NCBI GenBank assembly: GCA_937893605.1
Contig: CALBGG010000063.1
Coordinates: 1 to 30,799 of the forward strand
Direction of reading: 5' to 3'
Origin: an uncultured Clostridia bacterium
GTDB lineage: Bacteria > Bacillota > Clostridia > Oscillospirales > Oscillospiraceae
DNA length: 30,799 bases
Both the position numbers and the translations under genes were made by a program. The notes beneath the pieces are model-generated. The model was not told the DNA's origin. It saw nothing but the letters and a program-made list of their open reading frames with translations, and did not search any database. Numbering within the stretch: the first letter of the stretch is position 1; the number at the start of each line of letters is the position of its first letter. Shown piece by piece: positions 16,795-24,378 of the stretch.

Positions 16795-17469
16795 CTATGC
16801 CTCCTTCGTTTGGCAGAATACGCTTCCTGCCTCGGACAGAGTGAGAATGTATACATCGTCGGCGCTTTTTATGCTGCGCCGCTTAAGCTCGTTATCCAGC
16901 CAGCGTCTGTCGCGGCCGAGAAGAGCAAGGTTTTTGTCCAATATCCTTCCGTCGTTTATGATGATGTGCGCATATCCGGTACCCTCGGGGCTTATTCCGA
17001 GCATGCATGCTGTCGCGGGCTGACTTGCCGGCATGAGTATGAGGCTCAGCTGACCGTTTGTTTCAAGCACTCCGTAGGCGACCTGACTTGTGCCGGTCTG
17101 CCCCTGAGCGCGCAGCTCCTGCATGAGCTCGTCTATTGTAAAACGGTTGCGGAGCATGCTGTTGCGGTCAATCCTTCCGTTTCGTATTATTATCTCGGGT
17201 TTGCCGTAGATGAATTTGCGAAGTCTGAGACTTTTCATGTTCAGCCCGGCGATTATTATCTCAAGGCAGAACATTATCATGATCGGCAAAAGTCCGTTTA
17301 ACAGCGGTATGCCGATATCCTGCAGCGGCGTTGCGGCAAGATCCGCAATGAGCGCCGCAACTATAAATTCGGAGATCTCAAGCTCTCCGAGCTGACGCTT
17401 GCCCATAACTCGCATTGAAATCAGTATTGCGAAATACAGTATTACAGTGCGGATAAATATAACTGCCAA
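16795..17469 (-). CDS. DUF421 (YetF/YcaP-type) membrane protein
   Basis: A 224-residue protein with three N-terminal membrane helices (about 2-20, 30-48, 55-75) and a soluble C-terminal beta domain. The family mark RVMGKRQLGELEISEF is at about 19-34, and RKFIYGKPEIIIRNGRI opens the soluble part. Function is not established; relatives include YetF-like proteins linked to spore resistance in Bacillus. Start chosen at TTG 17469: GGAGG lies 8 bases upstream and the resulting opening MAVIFIRTVILY fits the family's usual N-terminus; ATG at 17484 would overlap the Shine-Dalgarno itself. It is divergent from the NagB-like gene and followed by DUF4363. Confidence 0.85.
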   Translation of the reverse strand: MAVIFIRTVILYFAILISMRVMGKRQLGELEISEFIVAALIADLAATPLQDIGIPLLNGLLPIMIMFCLEIIIAGLNMKSLRLRKFIYGKPEIIIRNGRIDRNSMLRNRFTIDELMQELRAQGQTGTSQVAYGVLETNGQLSLILMPASQPATACMLGISPEGTGYAHIIINDGRILDKNLALLGRDRRWLDNELKRRSIKSADDVYILTLSEAGSVFCQTKEA

Positions 17470-17480
17470 ACATATCGCCT

Positions 17481-17502
17481 CCATCGGTATTTTTGCCGAT
17501 GG
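17481..17502 (-). promoter_or_regulatory. Leader hairpin overlapping the DUF421 ribosome binding site
   Basis: Perfect 7-bp inverted repeat CCATCGG (17481-17487) and CCGATGG (17496-17502) with an 8-base A-rich loop in the minus-strand RNA. The 3' arm supplies the first two G of the GGAGG used by the TTG start at 17469. It could hold back translation, or be an operator site in the divergent gap. Confidence 0.4.
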
Positions 17503-17509
17503 TGAATAA

Positions 17510-17538
17510 ATTATGTGGAAAGGATGTTTCATTGTGAA
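17510..17538 (-). promoter_or_regulatory. Promoter for the DUF421-DUF4363 pair
   Basis: On the minus strand TTCACA (17538-17533), 17-bp spacer, CATAAT (17515-17510). Both hexamers match consensus at five of six positions. The -35 overlaps the GTG start of the divergent NagB-like gene. Confidence 0.5.
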
Positions 17539-18226
17539 GATCATTATTAACAGCGCAGATAAAATTAGCGAAATTGCAGCGACCATGATAGCAGACCATG
17601 CCAAAGCTCACCCCGGCTGCGCAATGGCGTTTGCCGCCGGCAGAACGACAAAGCGTGTTTATCAAGCCCTTGCGGCAATGAATGTAAAGGAGCTTGCCGG
17701 ATGCAAGGCATTTACCGTCTGCGAATTTGAGGGACTTGAAGAGGGCGATAAGCGCTCCTGCGCATACCGCCTGAACGATGAGCTTTATTCCAAAGTCGGT
17801 ATAACGAATATATTCACGCCCACCGCGGATGATGCGGATAAATTCGACGCCGAGATCGAGAGCTGCGGCGGACTTGAGCTTGCCGTTCTCGGCATAGGCA
17901 CAAACGGCCATATCGGCTTTAACGAGCCGGCCACGCCATACGATTCATATACGCGCAGTGTGCTTCTGACGGATAAAACCAAGCAGATGAACGCAAAGCT
18001 TTTCGGCGGCGCAGAGAACGTACCCGACAAGGCCGTGACGATGGGACTTAAAACCATATGTGAAGCTAAAAACGTCATTCTTGTTGCCTTCGGCAGCGAA
18101 AAAGCGGAAATAATACATCAGCTCGTCTACGGTAAAACGACTACCTACGTTCCGGCGGCGATGCTTCAGATGCATATGAATATGACGCTTCTGCTCGATG
18201 AGGAAGCAGCTGAAAAGATTAAATAA
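17534..18226 (+). CDS. NagB-like glucosamine-6-phosphate deaminase/isomerase homologue with altered active site
   Basis: A 230-residue protein of the NagB/6-phosphogluconolactonase fold. The hallmark GIGTNGHIGFNEP (120-132) with Asn124, His126 and Glu131 is intact and matches Firmicute NagB, as does AVTMGLKTI (167-175). Two other motifs are changed: the phosphate-binding ATGGTP/ATGSTP loop reads AAGRTT (34-39), and the LDEY block reads VCEF (62-65), replacing the catalytic-base Asp by Cys63. The usual reaction, glucosamine-6-P to fructose-6-P plus ammonia, may therefore be lost or altered. Start: GTG 17534, where the conserved sequence opens (KIIINSADKI) with AAAGGA upstream; ATG 17513 is possible. 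It is followed 15 nt later by glmM, placing it in amino-sugar metabolism. Confidence 0.8.
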   Translation: MKIIINSADKISEIAATMIADHAKAHPGCAMAFAAGRTTKRVYQALAAMNVKELAGCKAFTVCEFEGLEEGDKRSCAYRLNDELYSKVGITNIFTPTADDADKFDAEIESCGGLELAVLGIGTNGHIGFNEPATPYDSYTRSVLLTDKTKQMNAKLFGGAENVPDKAVTMGLKTICEAKNVILVAFGSEKAEIIHQLVYGKTTTYVPAAMLQMHMNMTLLLDEEAAEKIK

Positions 18227-18241
18227 ACCGAGGAGAGAGCA

Positions 18242-19606
18242 ATGGGTAAATATTTTGGCACCGACGGCTTCAGAGGCGAGGCTAACGTCGACCTGACCGT
18301 CATGCACGCGTTTGAGATAGGCCGGTATCTCGGCTGGTATTACGGCAGGGATAAAAAGGCGAGAGTAGTCATCGGAAAGGACACGCGCCGCTCAAGCTAC
18401 ATGCTCGAGTCGGCTCTGTGCGCGGGGCTGACGGCCTCTGGCGCTGACGCTTATCTTCTGCATGTCACTACGACGCCGAGCGTATCCTATGTTGCTCGCG
18501 CAGATGATTTCGATTGCGGCATTATGATATCGGCGAGCCACAATCCCTATTACGATAACGGCATAAAACTCATAAACGGCAAGGGTGAAAAAATGGGCGA
18601 TGAGCTTCTTGACGAAATCGAGGCATACATAGACAGGGCAAACGCCGGCGAAAAGGACTGCCTGCCTTACGCAACGGGTGAGAAGATCGGCCGTACGATC
18701 GATTATTCCGCCGGCCGCAATCGCTATATAGGCTTTCTTATTTCACTTGCAACGCGCTCATATAAAGGCAAAAAGGTCGGACTTGACTGCGCAAACGGCT
18801 CGACGTGGATGATGGCCAAAAGCGTATTCGACGCTCTCGGTGCGGATACCTACGTTATTTTCAATAATCCCGACGGTATTAATATAAACGTAAACTGCGG
18901 CTCGACACATATCGAGCAGATGCAGAAGTTTGTTTTGGACAATAAGCTTGATGTCGGCTTTGCCTTCGACGGCGACGCCGATCGCTGCCTGGCTGTCGAC
19001 GAGAAGGGCAATGTTATAACCGGAGATCATATTCTATATGTCTGCGGCAAATATATGCGCGACAGCGGCATACTCGGCGAAAAGAAGATCGTCACAACGG
19101 TCATGAGCAATATGGGACTGTATAAGGCTCTTGACGCGCTGGGCATCGGCTATGAAAAAACAGCAGTAGGCGATAAGTACGTTGCCGAAAATATGCGCGC
19201 AAACGGCTATATCCTCGGCGGAGAGCAGTCGGGTCATATAATATTCGGCCGCCTCGCAAACTCCGGCGACGGAATACTGACCGCTATAAAGATCATGGAA
19301 GCCATGTGCGAGAGCAAGCAGCCGCTTTCAGTGCTTGCAGCGCCTGTCGTAATGTATCCGCAGCTGCTCAAGAACGTCGTCGTTACAGACAAGGACGAAA
19401 CACTCGCCTGCGATGAGGTAAAAAAGGCCGTTGCCGACATGGAGGCAAAGCTCGGCGAGGACGGGCGTATTCTTCTGCGAAAAAGCGGTACGGAGCCCGT
19501 TCTGCGCGTCATGGCTGAGGCCAAGACCAATGAGCAGTGCGAGGAGTGTGTTGACTATATAATTGACGCGATGCGCCGCAGCGGAAGACTTATCAAGGTG
19601 AAATGA
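18242..19606 (+). CDS. glmM: Phosphoglucosamine mutase
   Basis: A 454-residue enzyme converting glucosamine-6-phosphate to glucosamine-1-phosphate for UDP-GlcNAc and peptidoglycan. Motifs: FGTDGFRG (5-12), the phosphoserine loop ISASHNP (96-102) with Ser99, the magnesium loop FDGDADR (241-247), GGEQSGHIIF in the third domain, and RKSGTEPVLRVMAEA for phosphate binding at the C-terminus. Everything is complete. GAGGAG precedes the ATG. It is followed, after a single base, by an acetyltransferase similar to the C-terminal half of GlmU, so the two consecutive steps of the pathway may be encoded side by side. Phosphomannomutase is excluded by the GlmM-type ISASHNP and RKSGTEP combination. Confidence 0.95.
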   Translation: MGKYFGTDGFRGEANVDLTVMHAFEIGRYLGWYYGRDKKARVVIGKDTRRSSYMLESALCAGLTASGADAYLLHVTTTPSVSYVARADDFDCGIMISASHNPYYDNGIKLINGKGEKMGDELLDEIEAYIDRANAGEKDCLPYATGEKIGRTIDYSAGRNRYIGFLISLATRSYKGKKVGLDCANGSTWMMAKSVFDALGADTYVIFNNPDGININVNCGSTHIEQMQKFVLDNKLDVGFAFDGDADRCLAVDEKGNVITGDHILYVCGKYMRDSGILGEKKIVTTVMSNMGLYKALDALGIGYEKTAVGDKYVAENMRANGYILGGEQSGHIIFGRLANSGDGILTAIKIMEAMCESKQPLSVLAAPVVMYPQLLKNVVVTDKDETLACDEVKKAVADMEAKLGEDGRILLRKSGTEPVLRVMAEAKTNEQCEECVDYIIDAMRRSGRLIKVK

Positions 19607-19607
19607 T

Positions 19608-20267
19608 ATGTATACGATAAACGACCTGCTCGATCTGAGCAAAACCATAGCAGCTCCGCTTTTTGCGGGTAAAACTTACCCATGGGATGTGCTGGCCGAT
19701 ATATCCGACTTCATAATAGCCCTCGGCAGTACGCTGCCGGAGGAGGAGTACGAAAAGCGCGGTGAGAACGTATGGATAGCACGTGATGCAGAGGTTTTTC
19801 CCTCTGCGTACATCGGCTCTCCCTGCATCATCGACCACGGCGCGCAGGTGCGCCACTGCGCGTTTATACGCGGCAGTGCGATAGTCGGCAAAAACGCCGT
19901 CGTAGGAAACTCGACGGAGCTTAAAAATGTCGTTCTTTTTGACAACGTGCAGACCCCGCACTACAACTATGTAGGCGACTCAGTCCTCGGCTACAAGGCG
20001 CATATGGGTGCAGGCTCTATAACTTCGAATGTAAAAAGTGACAAGACGCTCGTGGTCATAAAAAACGGTGACGAGCTTATTGAAACAGGCCGCAAAAAGG
20101 TCGGAGCCATCCTCGGCGACTGTGTCGAGATCGGCTGCAACAGTGTTCTCAATCCGGGAACGGTGCTCGGCCGCAGAGCCAGCGTCTATCCGACCTCCTG
20201 CGTGCGTGGTGTCATCCCGGAGGATGGGATCTATAAATCAAAAGACGATATAGTAATACGAAAATGA
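19608..20267 (+). CDS. Left-handed beta-helix acetyltransferase resembling the GlmU C-terminal domain
   Basis: A 219-residue hexapeptide-repeat protein without a nucleotidyltransferase domain. After a helical lead (1-50) come repeats such as VWIARDAEVFPSAYIG, AFIRGSAIVGKNAVVG and SVLGYKAHMGAGSITSN. The block PHYNYVGDSVLG (117-128) aligns with HLTYLGDAEIG of GlmU, so the catalytic His is present as His118, and GAGSIT matches GAGTIT. The likely reaction is acetyl transfer from acetyl-CoA to glucosamine-1-phosphate. Position right after glmM supports this. It may instead act on another sugar; such stand-alone proteins are often labelled UDP-GlcNAc pyrophosphorylase, but no pyrophosphorylase motif (GxGTRM) is present. 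It starts 1 nt after glmM with AAGGTGA upstream. Confidence 0.8.
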   Translation: MYTINDLLDLSKTIAAPLFAGKTYPWDVLADISDFIIALGSTLPEEEYEKRGENVWIARDAEVFPSAYIGSPCIIDHGAQVRHCAFIRGSAIVGKNAVVGNSTELKNVVLFDNVQTPHYNYVGDSVLGYKAHMGAGSITSNVKSDKTLVVIKNGDELIETGRKKVGAILGDCVEIGCNSVLNPGTVLGRRASVYPTSCVRGVIPEDGIYKSKDDIVIRK

Positions 20268-20268
20268 G

Positions 20269-20298
20269 AAAAACTCCCGTCCTCAGACGGGAGTTTTT
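20269..20298. terminator. Bidirectional terminator between the LbH acetyltransferase and the exonuclease gene
   Basis: A 13-bp perfect stem AAAAACTCCCGTC (20269-20281) and GACGGGAGTTTTT (20286-20298), loop CTCA. T-runs appear on both strands, serving the two convergent genes. Confidence 0.88.
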
Positions 20299-20299
20299 G

Positions 20300-21283
20300 T
20301 CACTGTTTTGCGGCCGGCCGGCCTTTTTTCTTCGAATGGCAGCGTCCGCGGCGGCGTGACAGCGCGGCTTTGCTGCGGTAAAAATCCATCATGCCGTCAT
20401 CTGCCTCATAAACGAGCCTGTTTGCCGACCACGAGTTATCCTCCTGCTTGCGGAATTTGAGCCTTACCAGATAGTTTCCGCAGTCAGGGCAGCTTAGTAT
20501 GTTCATATATCGCTGATCGCCTTGGTTGATCCAGCGATGCGATTCGAGCACTCCTTGGCACTTGGGGCAGGGAACTGCTGTGAGCTTTTCATCGGCAAAG
20601 GCATCTGCCTTTGAAGCATAGCCGGGAAAAACAAGGTGCTCCAGCGCGTCGTGTGCGTTATCATCGGCGCCGTCGCGCCTCGTGCGGCGGGTGCTGAGGC
20701 AGCGCTTGGCCTCGTCATACTGTTCAAAGCCGAGCTGCATATCGAGCTTCGAGCACACAAGCGCCGTGTTGTACGCATCGCCCAGGGCGTCGTGAGCAAC
20801 GCGCGTCTGCTCAATGCCGAAGTGCTCCATTGCCGTTGCGAGCGACTTCTGATTCTTGTCGCCGTCTGTTTGCATATTATAAATAAGCTGGAGATTTATC
20901 CAGGAATTTATCCAGTCCCAGTCGAGATCATGGATAATTATATTCTGCTCCATAATGCCTCGGTCATCACAGCCCCAGGTAAGGAAAGTGACATCCTCAC
21001 CGCACCACTGCTTAAACTGCTCAAAGGCATCGGGGAAGCTGTGACCCAGAGCGAGCCGCTCCTTGTCAAAGCCGGTGAGCTTTTTGACCTTATAATGCAT
21101 CCTTTTAAAGTAAACGGGCTTTACGTCTATTGTAAACTCCTCGGCAGGCTGCATGTCCTCCGAAAGCTTGACCGCGCCGATCTCGATAATTTCACCCCTG
21201 AGCTTTATGGGGAGCTTGTTGAATACGGAGGATTTTGAGCTCATTGCCTGATTCCACTCTAAATCGACCACTACATAATTCAT
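20300..21283 (-). CDS. DnaQ-fold 3'-5' exonuclease with C-terminal zinc ribbon
   Basis: A 327-residue DEDDh-type exonuclease similar to KapD/Eri-1-like proteins. Exo I is VVDLEWNQ (Asp7, Glu9), Exo II contains Asp106/Asp107 in TWGCDDRGIMEQN, and Exo III is AHDALGDAYNTA (His164, Asp169). The linker (about 190-235) is charged. The C-terminal region carries a zinc ribbon CPKC...CPDC (Cys239, Cys242, Cys265, Cys268) and a very basic tail, RRRGRCHSKKKGR, which suggests nucleic acid binding. DNA or RNA substrate cannot be told from sequence; Eri-1-type relatives process structured RNA. Start: ATG 21283 is preferred, TAAGG lies 11 bases upstream; GTG 21289 is the alternative. It has its own promoter, divergent from ddl. 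Confidence 0.88.
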   Translation of the reverse strand: MNYVVVDLEWNQAMSSKSSVFNKLPIKLRGEIIEIGAVKLSEDMQPAEEFTIDVKPVYFKRMHYKVKKLTGFDKERLALGHSFPDAFEQFKQWCGEDVTFLTWGCDDRGIMEQNIIIHDLDWDWINSWINLQLIYNMQTDGDKNQKSLATAMEHFGIEQTRVAHDALGDAYNTALVCSKLDMQLGFEQYDEAKRCLSTRRTRRDGADDNAHDALEHLVFPGYASKADAFADEKLTAVPCPKCQGVLESHRWINQGDQRYMNILSCPDCGNYLVRLKFRKQEDNSWSANRLVYEADDGMMDFYRSKAALSRRRGRCHSKKKGRPAAKQ

Positions 21284-21318
21284 AAACACAACGACCTTAC
21301 TTTAGATTACGAAAATGA

Positions 21319-21348
21319 ATTATAACACACATCACCATGTTTTTTCAA
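21319..21348 (-). promoter_or_regulatory. Promoter for the DnaQ-fold exonuclease gene
   Basis: On the minus strand TTGAAA (21348-21343), 18-bp spacer, TATAAT (21324-21319) preceded by TGT as an extended -10. It stands back to back with the ddl promoter. Confidence 0.7.
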
Positions 21349-21355
21349 TATATAT

Positions 21356-21384
21356 TTGAACACCGGCTGTGCTTGTGATATAAT
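21356..21384 (+). promoter_or_regulatory. Promoter for ddl-murF
   Basis: TTGAAC at 21356-21361, 17-bp spacer, TATAAT at 21379-21384 with an upstream TGA forming an extended -10. It lies 30 bases before the ddl start, which has a perfect AGGAGG at 21401-21406. Confidence 0.78.
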
Positions 21385-21414
21385 CATCGGTAATTGTTGC
21401 AGGAGGTAGGAAAG

Positions 21415-22440
21415 ATGAAAATTGCTGTTGTCTGCGGCGGACTGTCAAACGAGCGCGATGTTTCAATTACAAGCGGCACATGCGTTGCACGTGCACTGCG
21501 CGAGCGCGGCCATAAGGTCGTCCTGGTCGATCTTTATTACGGATATGAAGGAAGCTATGACGATCCTGCCGAGCTTTTTGAGCGTGAGCAGGAGGATATT
21601 CAGTATTCCGTTAATGAAGAAACGCCCGATATTGCAAAGCTTATTGCCGATGGCGACGGAAGCAGAATAGGCAAAAACGTCATTGAAATCTGCAAGGCGG
21701 CGGATATAAGCTTTCTCGCTCTGCACGGTGAAGACGGCGAAAACGGCAAATTGCAGGCTACCTTCGATGTGCACGGAATTAAATACACCGGCAGCGGCTA
21801 TCTCGGCAGCGCGATAGCTATGAACAAGGAGATAAGCAAGATCATGCTGCGCCATAGCGGTATACCCGTTCCCGAGGGCATAGTGCTCGAAAATGGGGGA
21901 GAGGTCAAAAATATCGGCTTCCCATGTGTCGTTAAGCCATGCAGCGGCGGCTCAAGCGTAGGAACGAGCATGGTCGCAAACGAGGATGAGTACGCGGCGG
22001 CACTTGAGCTTGCGTTCAAATACGAAGACCATGTTCTCGTCGAGCGCTTTATAAAGGGGCGAGAGCTAACTGTCGGCGTTATGGGCGGCGAGGCGATGCC
22101 CGTTATCGAGATAATCCCCAAAGCCGGCTGGTATGACTACAAAAACAAATATCAGGCGGGCCTTACCGAGGAGATATGCCCGGCACCGTTAAGCGCTGAA
22201 GATACATACCGAGTCCAGCGCCTTGCAGAGCGCGTGAACGCAGCGCTTATGGTCGATGTTTACTGCCGCGCGGACTTTCTTATGGATAACGCAAGCGGTG
22301 AGATATACTGCCTTGAGGCAAATACGCTGCCCGGTATGACTCCGACGAGCCTTATCCCGCAGATGGGCAGGGAGCAGGGTCTCAGTTTCGGCGAGATATG
22401 CGAAAAAATCATAAAGCTTTCCATGGAGAAGTATGAATGA
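21415..22440 (+). CDS. ddl: D-alanine--D-alanine ligase
   Basis: A 341-residue ATP-grasp enzyme joining two D-alanines for the peptidoglycan stem peptide. Motifs: VCGGLSNERDVSI near the start, LALHGEDGENGKLQ, YTGSGYLGSAIAMNK, the ATP-binding FPCVVKPCSGGSSVGTS, VERFIKGRELTVGV, and the metal/product region EANTLPGMTPTSLIPQM. The YTGSG sequence and the tail place it with Ddl rather than CarB or PurK. The start ATG 21415 has AGGAGG at 21401; the frame goes back to 21394 without conserved residues. It overlaps murF by 4 nt (ATGA), so the two successive wall steps are coupled. A D-Ala-D-Ser or D-Ala-D-Lac type is not suggested by the sequence I can see, but this needs alignment of the omega loop. 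Confidence 0.95.
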   Translation: MKIAVVCGGLSNERDVSITSGTCVARALRERGHKVVLVDLYYGYEGSYDDPAELFEREQEDIQYSVNEETPDIAKLIADGDGSRIGKNVIEICKAADISFLALHGEDGENGKLQATFDVHGIKYTGSGYLGSAIAMNKEISKIMLRHSGIPVPEGIVLENGGEVKNIGFPCVVKPCSGGSSVGTSMVANEDEYAAALELAFKYEDHVLVERFIKGRELTVGVMGGEAMPVIEIIPKAGWYDYKNKYQAGLTEEICPAPLSAEDTYRVQRLAERVNAALMVDVYCRADFLMDNASGEIYCLEANTLPGMTPTSLIPQMGREQGLSFGEICEKIIKLSMEKYE

Positions 22441-23789
22441 AGGGCATAAGTGTTAAGCGGGCGGTCGAAATTGTCGGCGGCAGGCTGTCCGGCAGCGGTG
22501 ATGCCGAGCGCGAGCTCACAGGACTTGTTATAGACAGCAGAAATGTGCAGCCCGGCTTTGCCTTCGCTGCCATGGTCGGTGAGCGCGTCGATGGACACAA
22601 CTATGTGAATAAAGCCTTCGGGCTCGGTGCGTCGTGCTGTATCGTCGAGCATGATATGCCCGATGCTCAAGGTTGCCTTATAGTCGTTGACAGCACGGCA
22701 AAGGCAATGGCGAGGCTTGCCGAGGCATACAGAAAAACGCTTGATATCCCCGTCATCGGCATAACCGGCTCTGTCGGCAAGACAACGGCGAAGGAAATGA
22801 TATCGGCCGTTTTGTCTCAGCGCTTTAAGGTTTTGAAAACAGATAAGAACTTCAATAACGAGCTCGGCGTACCGCTTACGATATTCCGCATCGAGCCCGA
22901 GCACGAGGCCGCGGTGATAGAGATGGGTATTTCCGATTTCGGTGAGATGAGCCGCCTTGCGCAGATGGTGCGGCCTACCGACGCTGTTTACACTCTTATC
23001 GGGAACGCTCATCTTGACAGGCTGCACGACCGCCCCGGCGTTTTCAGAGCAAAGACCGAGATGCTAAAGTATGTGCCTAATGACGGAACTGTGTTTTTAA
23101 ATGCGGATGATGACCTTCTGAGCAAATGCGATTGCCGCCAAAACAGGGTGCTGTACGGACTCGGCGAAAATGCCGACGTTAGAGCGGAAAATATCACAGT
23201 CGAAAGTGCGGCAATGCAGAGCTGCGATATAATATCAGGCGCGCGGCAAATACATGTTTCGATACCGGCCTATGGCAGACATATGGTTTATGCGGCGCTT
23301 GAGGGCGCCGCTGTGGGTATTAAGTTCGGCCTCACGGACGACGAGATCGTACGCGGTATTGCATCTTACGAGACTGTGGGCCGCCGTGCTAATGTCATGA
23401 ATACGGGCTATATCACCATAATAGACGATTGCTATAATGCAAACCCCGACTCGGTCAAATGCGCGATAGACTCCATGTGTGCAAGCCCCGGCCGCAAGGT
23501 CTGCGTGCTGGGAGACATGCTCGAAATGGGCACTGCCCGCGCCGAACGTCACGCAGATATCGGAAGATATGCCGTTTCGCACGGAGTGGAGCTTCTGCTC
23601 TGCGTCGGCGAAATGTCGAAAAACACCGTCGGTGCAGCAAAAGGTATAAGCTCATTTCATTTTGACAGTAACGCGGCACTTATAGCCGAGTTGCCGAAGC
23701 TTATAAAAAAGGGCGACACGGTGCTCGTCAAAGCTTCGCACAGCATGAAGCTTGAGGAAGTCTCGGAAGCCTTGAAGCTGCTTAAATAG
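22437..23789 (+). CDS. murF: UDP-MurNAc-tripeptide--D-alanyl-D-alanine ligase
   Basis: A 450-residue Mur ligase that adds the D-Ala-D-Ala made by Ddl to UDP-MurNAc-tripeptide. The N-terminal domain ends near residue 100; the central ATPase has GITGSVGKTTAKEM (108-121), NFNNELGVPLT and the EMGIS segment; the C-terminal domain carries IIDDCYNANPDS, the family's DxYNANP mark, and LGDMLEMG. All parts are intact and the length is normal. It starts inside the ddl stop. A strong bidirectional terminator follows. MurF rather than MurE is shown by EMGIS and the DCYNANPDS motif together with the ddl partner. Confidence 0.96.
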   Translation: MKGISVKRAVEIVGGRLSGSGDAERELTGLVIDSRNVQPGFAFAAMVGERVDGHNYVNKAFGLGASCCIVEHDMPDAQGCLIVVDSTAKAMARLAEAYRKTLDIPVIGITGSVGKTTAKEMISAVLSQRFKVLKTDKNFNNELGVPLTIFRIEPEHEAAVIEMGISDFGEMSRLAQMVRPTDAVYTLIGNAHLDRLHDRPGVFRAKTEMLKYVPNDGTVFLNADDDLLSKCDCRQNRVLYGLGENADVRAENITVESAAMQSCDIISGARQIHVSIPAYGRHMVYAALEGAAVGIKFGLTDDEIVRGIASYETVGRRANVMNTGYITIIDDCYNANPDSVKCAIDSMCASPGRKVCVLGDMLEMGTARAERHADIGRYAVSHGVELLLCVGEMSKNTVGAAKGISSFHFDSNAALIAELPKLIKKGDTVLVKASHSMKLEEVSEALKLLK

Positions 23790-23797
23790 TTAAAATT

Positions 23798-23824
23798 AAA
23801 ACGGACTGCATGGCAGTCCGTTTT
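23798..23824. terminator. Bidirectional terminator after murF
   Basis: A 12-bp perfect stem AAAACGGACTGC (23798-23809) and GCAGTCCGTTTT (23813-23824) with a 3-base loop; T-run on both strands. It serves murF and the convergent acetyltransferase gene. Confidence 0.87.
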
Positions 23825-23828
23825 ACGT

Positions 23829-24368
23829 TTATTTGAGCGATGCGCTGTATTCGTCCCAGGAGACAAACGTATTGTCGCGCGGTGCATCGCATGTGATGAC
23901 GCGAGGCTTTTCCATTACGACAGTGCTGTTTGCCGGGATGTCCTCGGTAACAATGCAGTTTGCGCCGATGCGCACATCGTTTCCTATTGTGATACCGCCG
24001 ATGATCTTTGCACCGGCGCCGATGTAAACACGCTCGCCGATAACAGGCGCGCCGCGCTTTTTACTGCCGACAATAGTATTTGAGCCGATAGTTACCTGCT
24101 GGAATATCGTACAGCCCTCTCCGACCCGTGCGCCATAGGATATGAAGATCCCGCACAGCCCGTGCGGAGCCTTAAACGGGCTCACGCACTCGGTTATCGG
24201 AATACTGGAGTTAAGCTTATCCAGCGTCCACTGTGCCCTCAGCGAGTAGTAATGCTTAAATATCTTCTGTATGCCTTTCGGAAAGAGAATCCTTCGTCTG
24301 TATTTCCAAAATGCTCTTGTACCGTGAGGGAGGAATAGACTGTATATTTTCTTTAGCAGTTTTTTCAT
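23829..24368 (-). CDS. Serine acetyltransferase-like hexapeptide acetyltransferase
   Basis: A 179-residue left-handed beta-helix acetyltransferase. A basic, aromatic N-terminus (KKLLKKIYSLFLPHG) precedes repeats from about residue 72 to 160: GIFISYGARVGEGCTIFQQV, TIGSNTIVGSKKRGAPVIGE, RVYIGAGAKIIGGITIGNDV and IGANCIVTEDIPANSTV. The latter is the typical C-terminal coil of the CysE/WcaB-like group. It lacks the long N-terminal helical domain of true CysE, so a sugar or envelope-polymer acetyltransferase is more likely than cysteine synthesis. AAGGAG stands before the ATG. It is last of a minus-strand run with YaaL and BofA, 10 bases after bofA. The substrate is unknown. Confidence 0.82.
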   Translation of the reverse strand: MKKLLKKIYSLFLPHGTRAFWKYRRRILFPKGIQKIFKHYYSLRAQWTLDKLNSSIPITECVSPFKAPHGLCGIFISYGARVGEGCTIFQQVTIGSNTIVGSKKRGAPVIGERVYIGAGAKIIGGITIGNDVRIGANCIVTEDIPANSTVVMEKPRVITCDAPRDNTFVSWDEYSASLK

Positions 24369-24378
24369 TTTACGCTCC

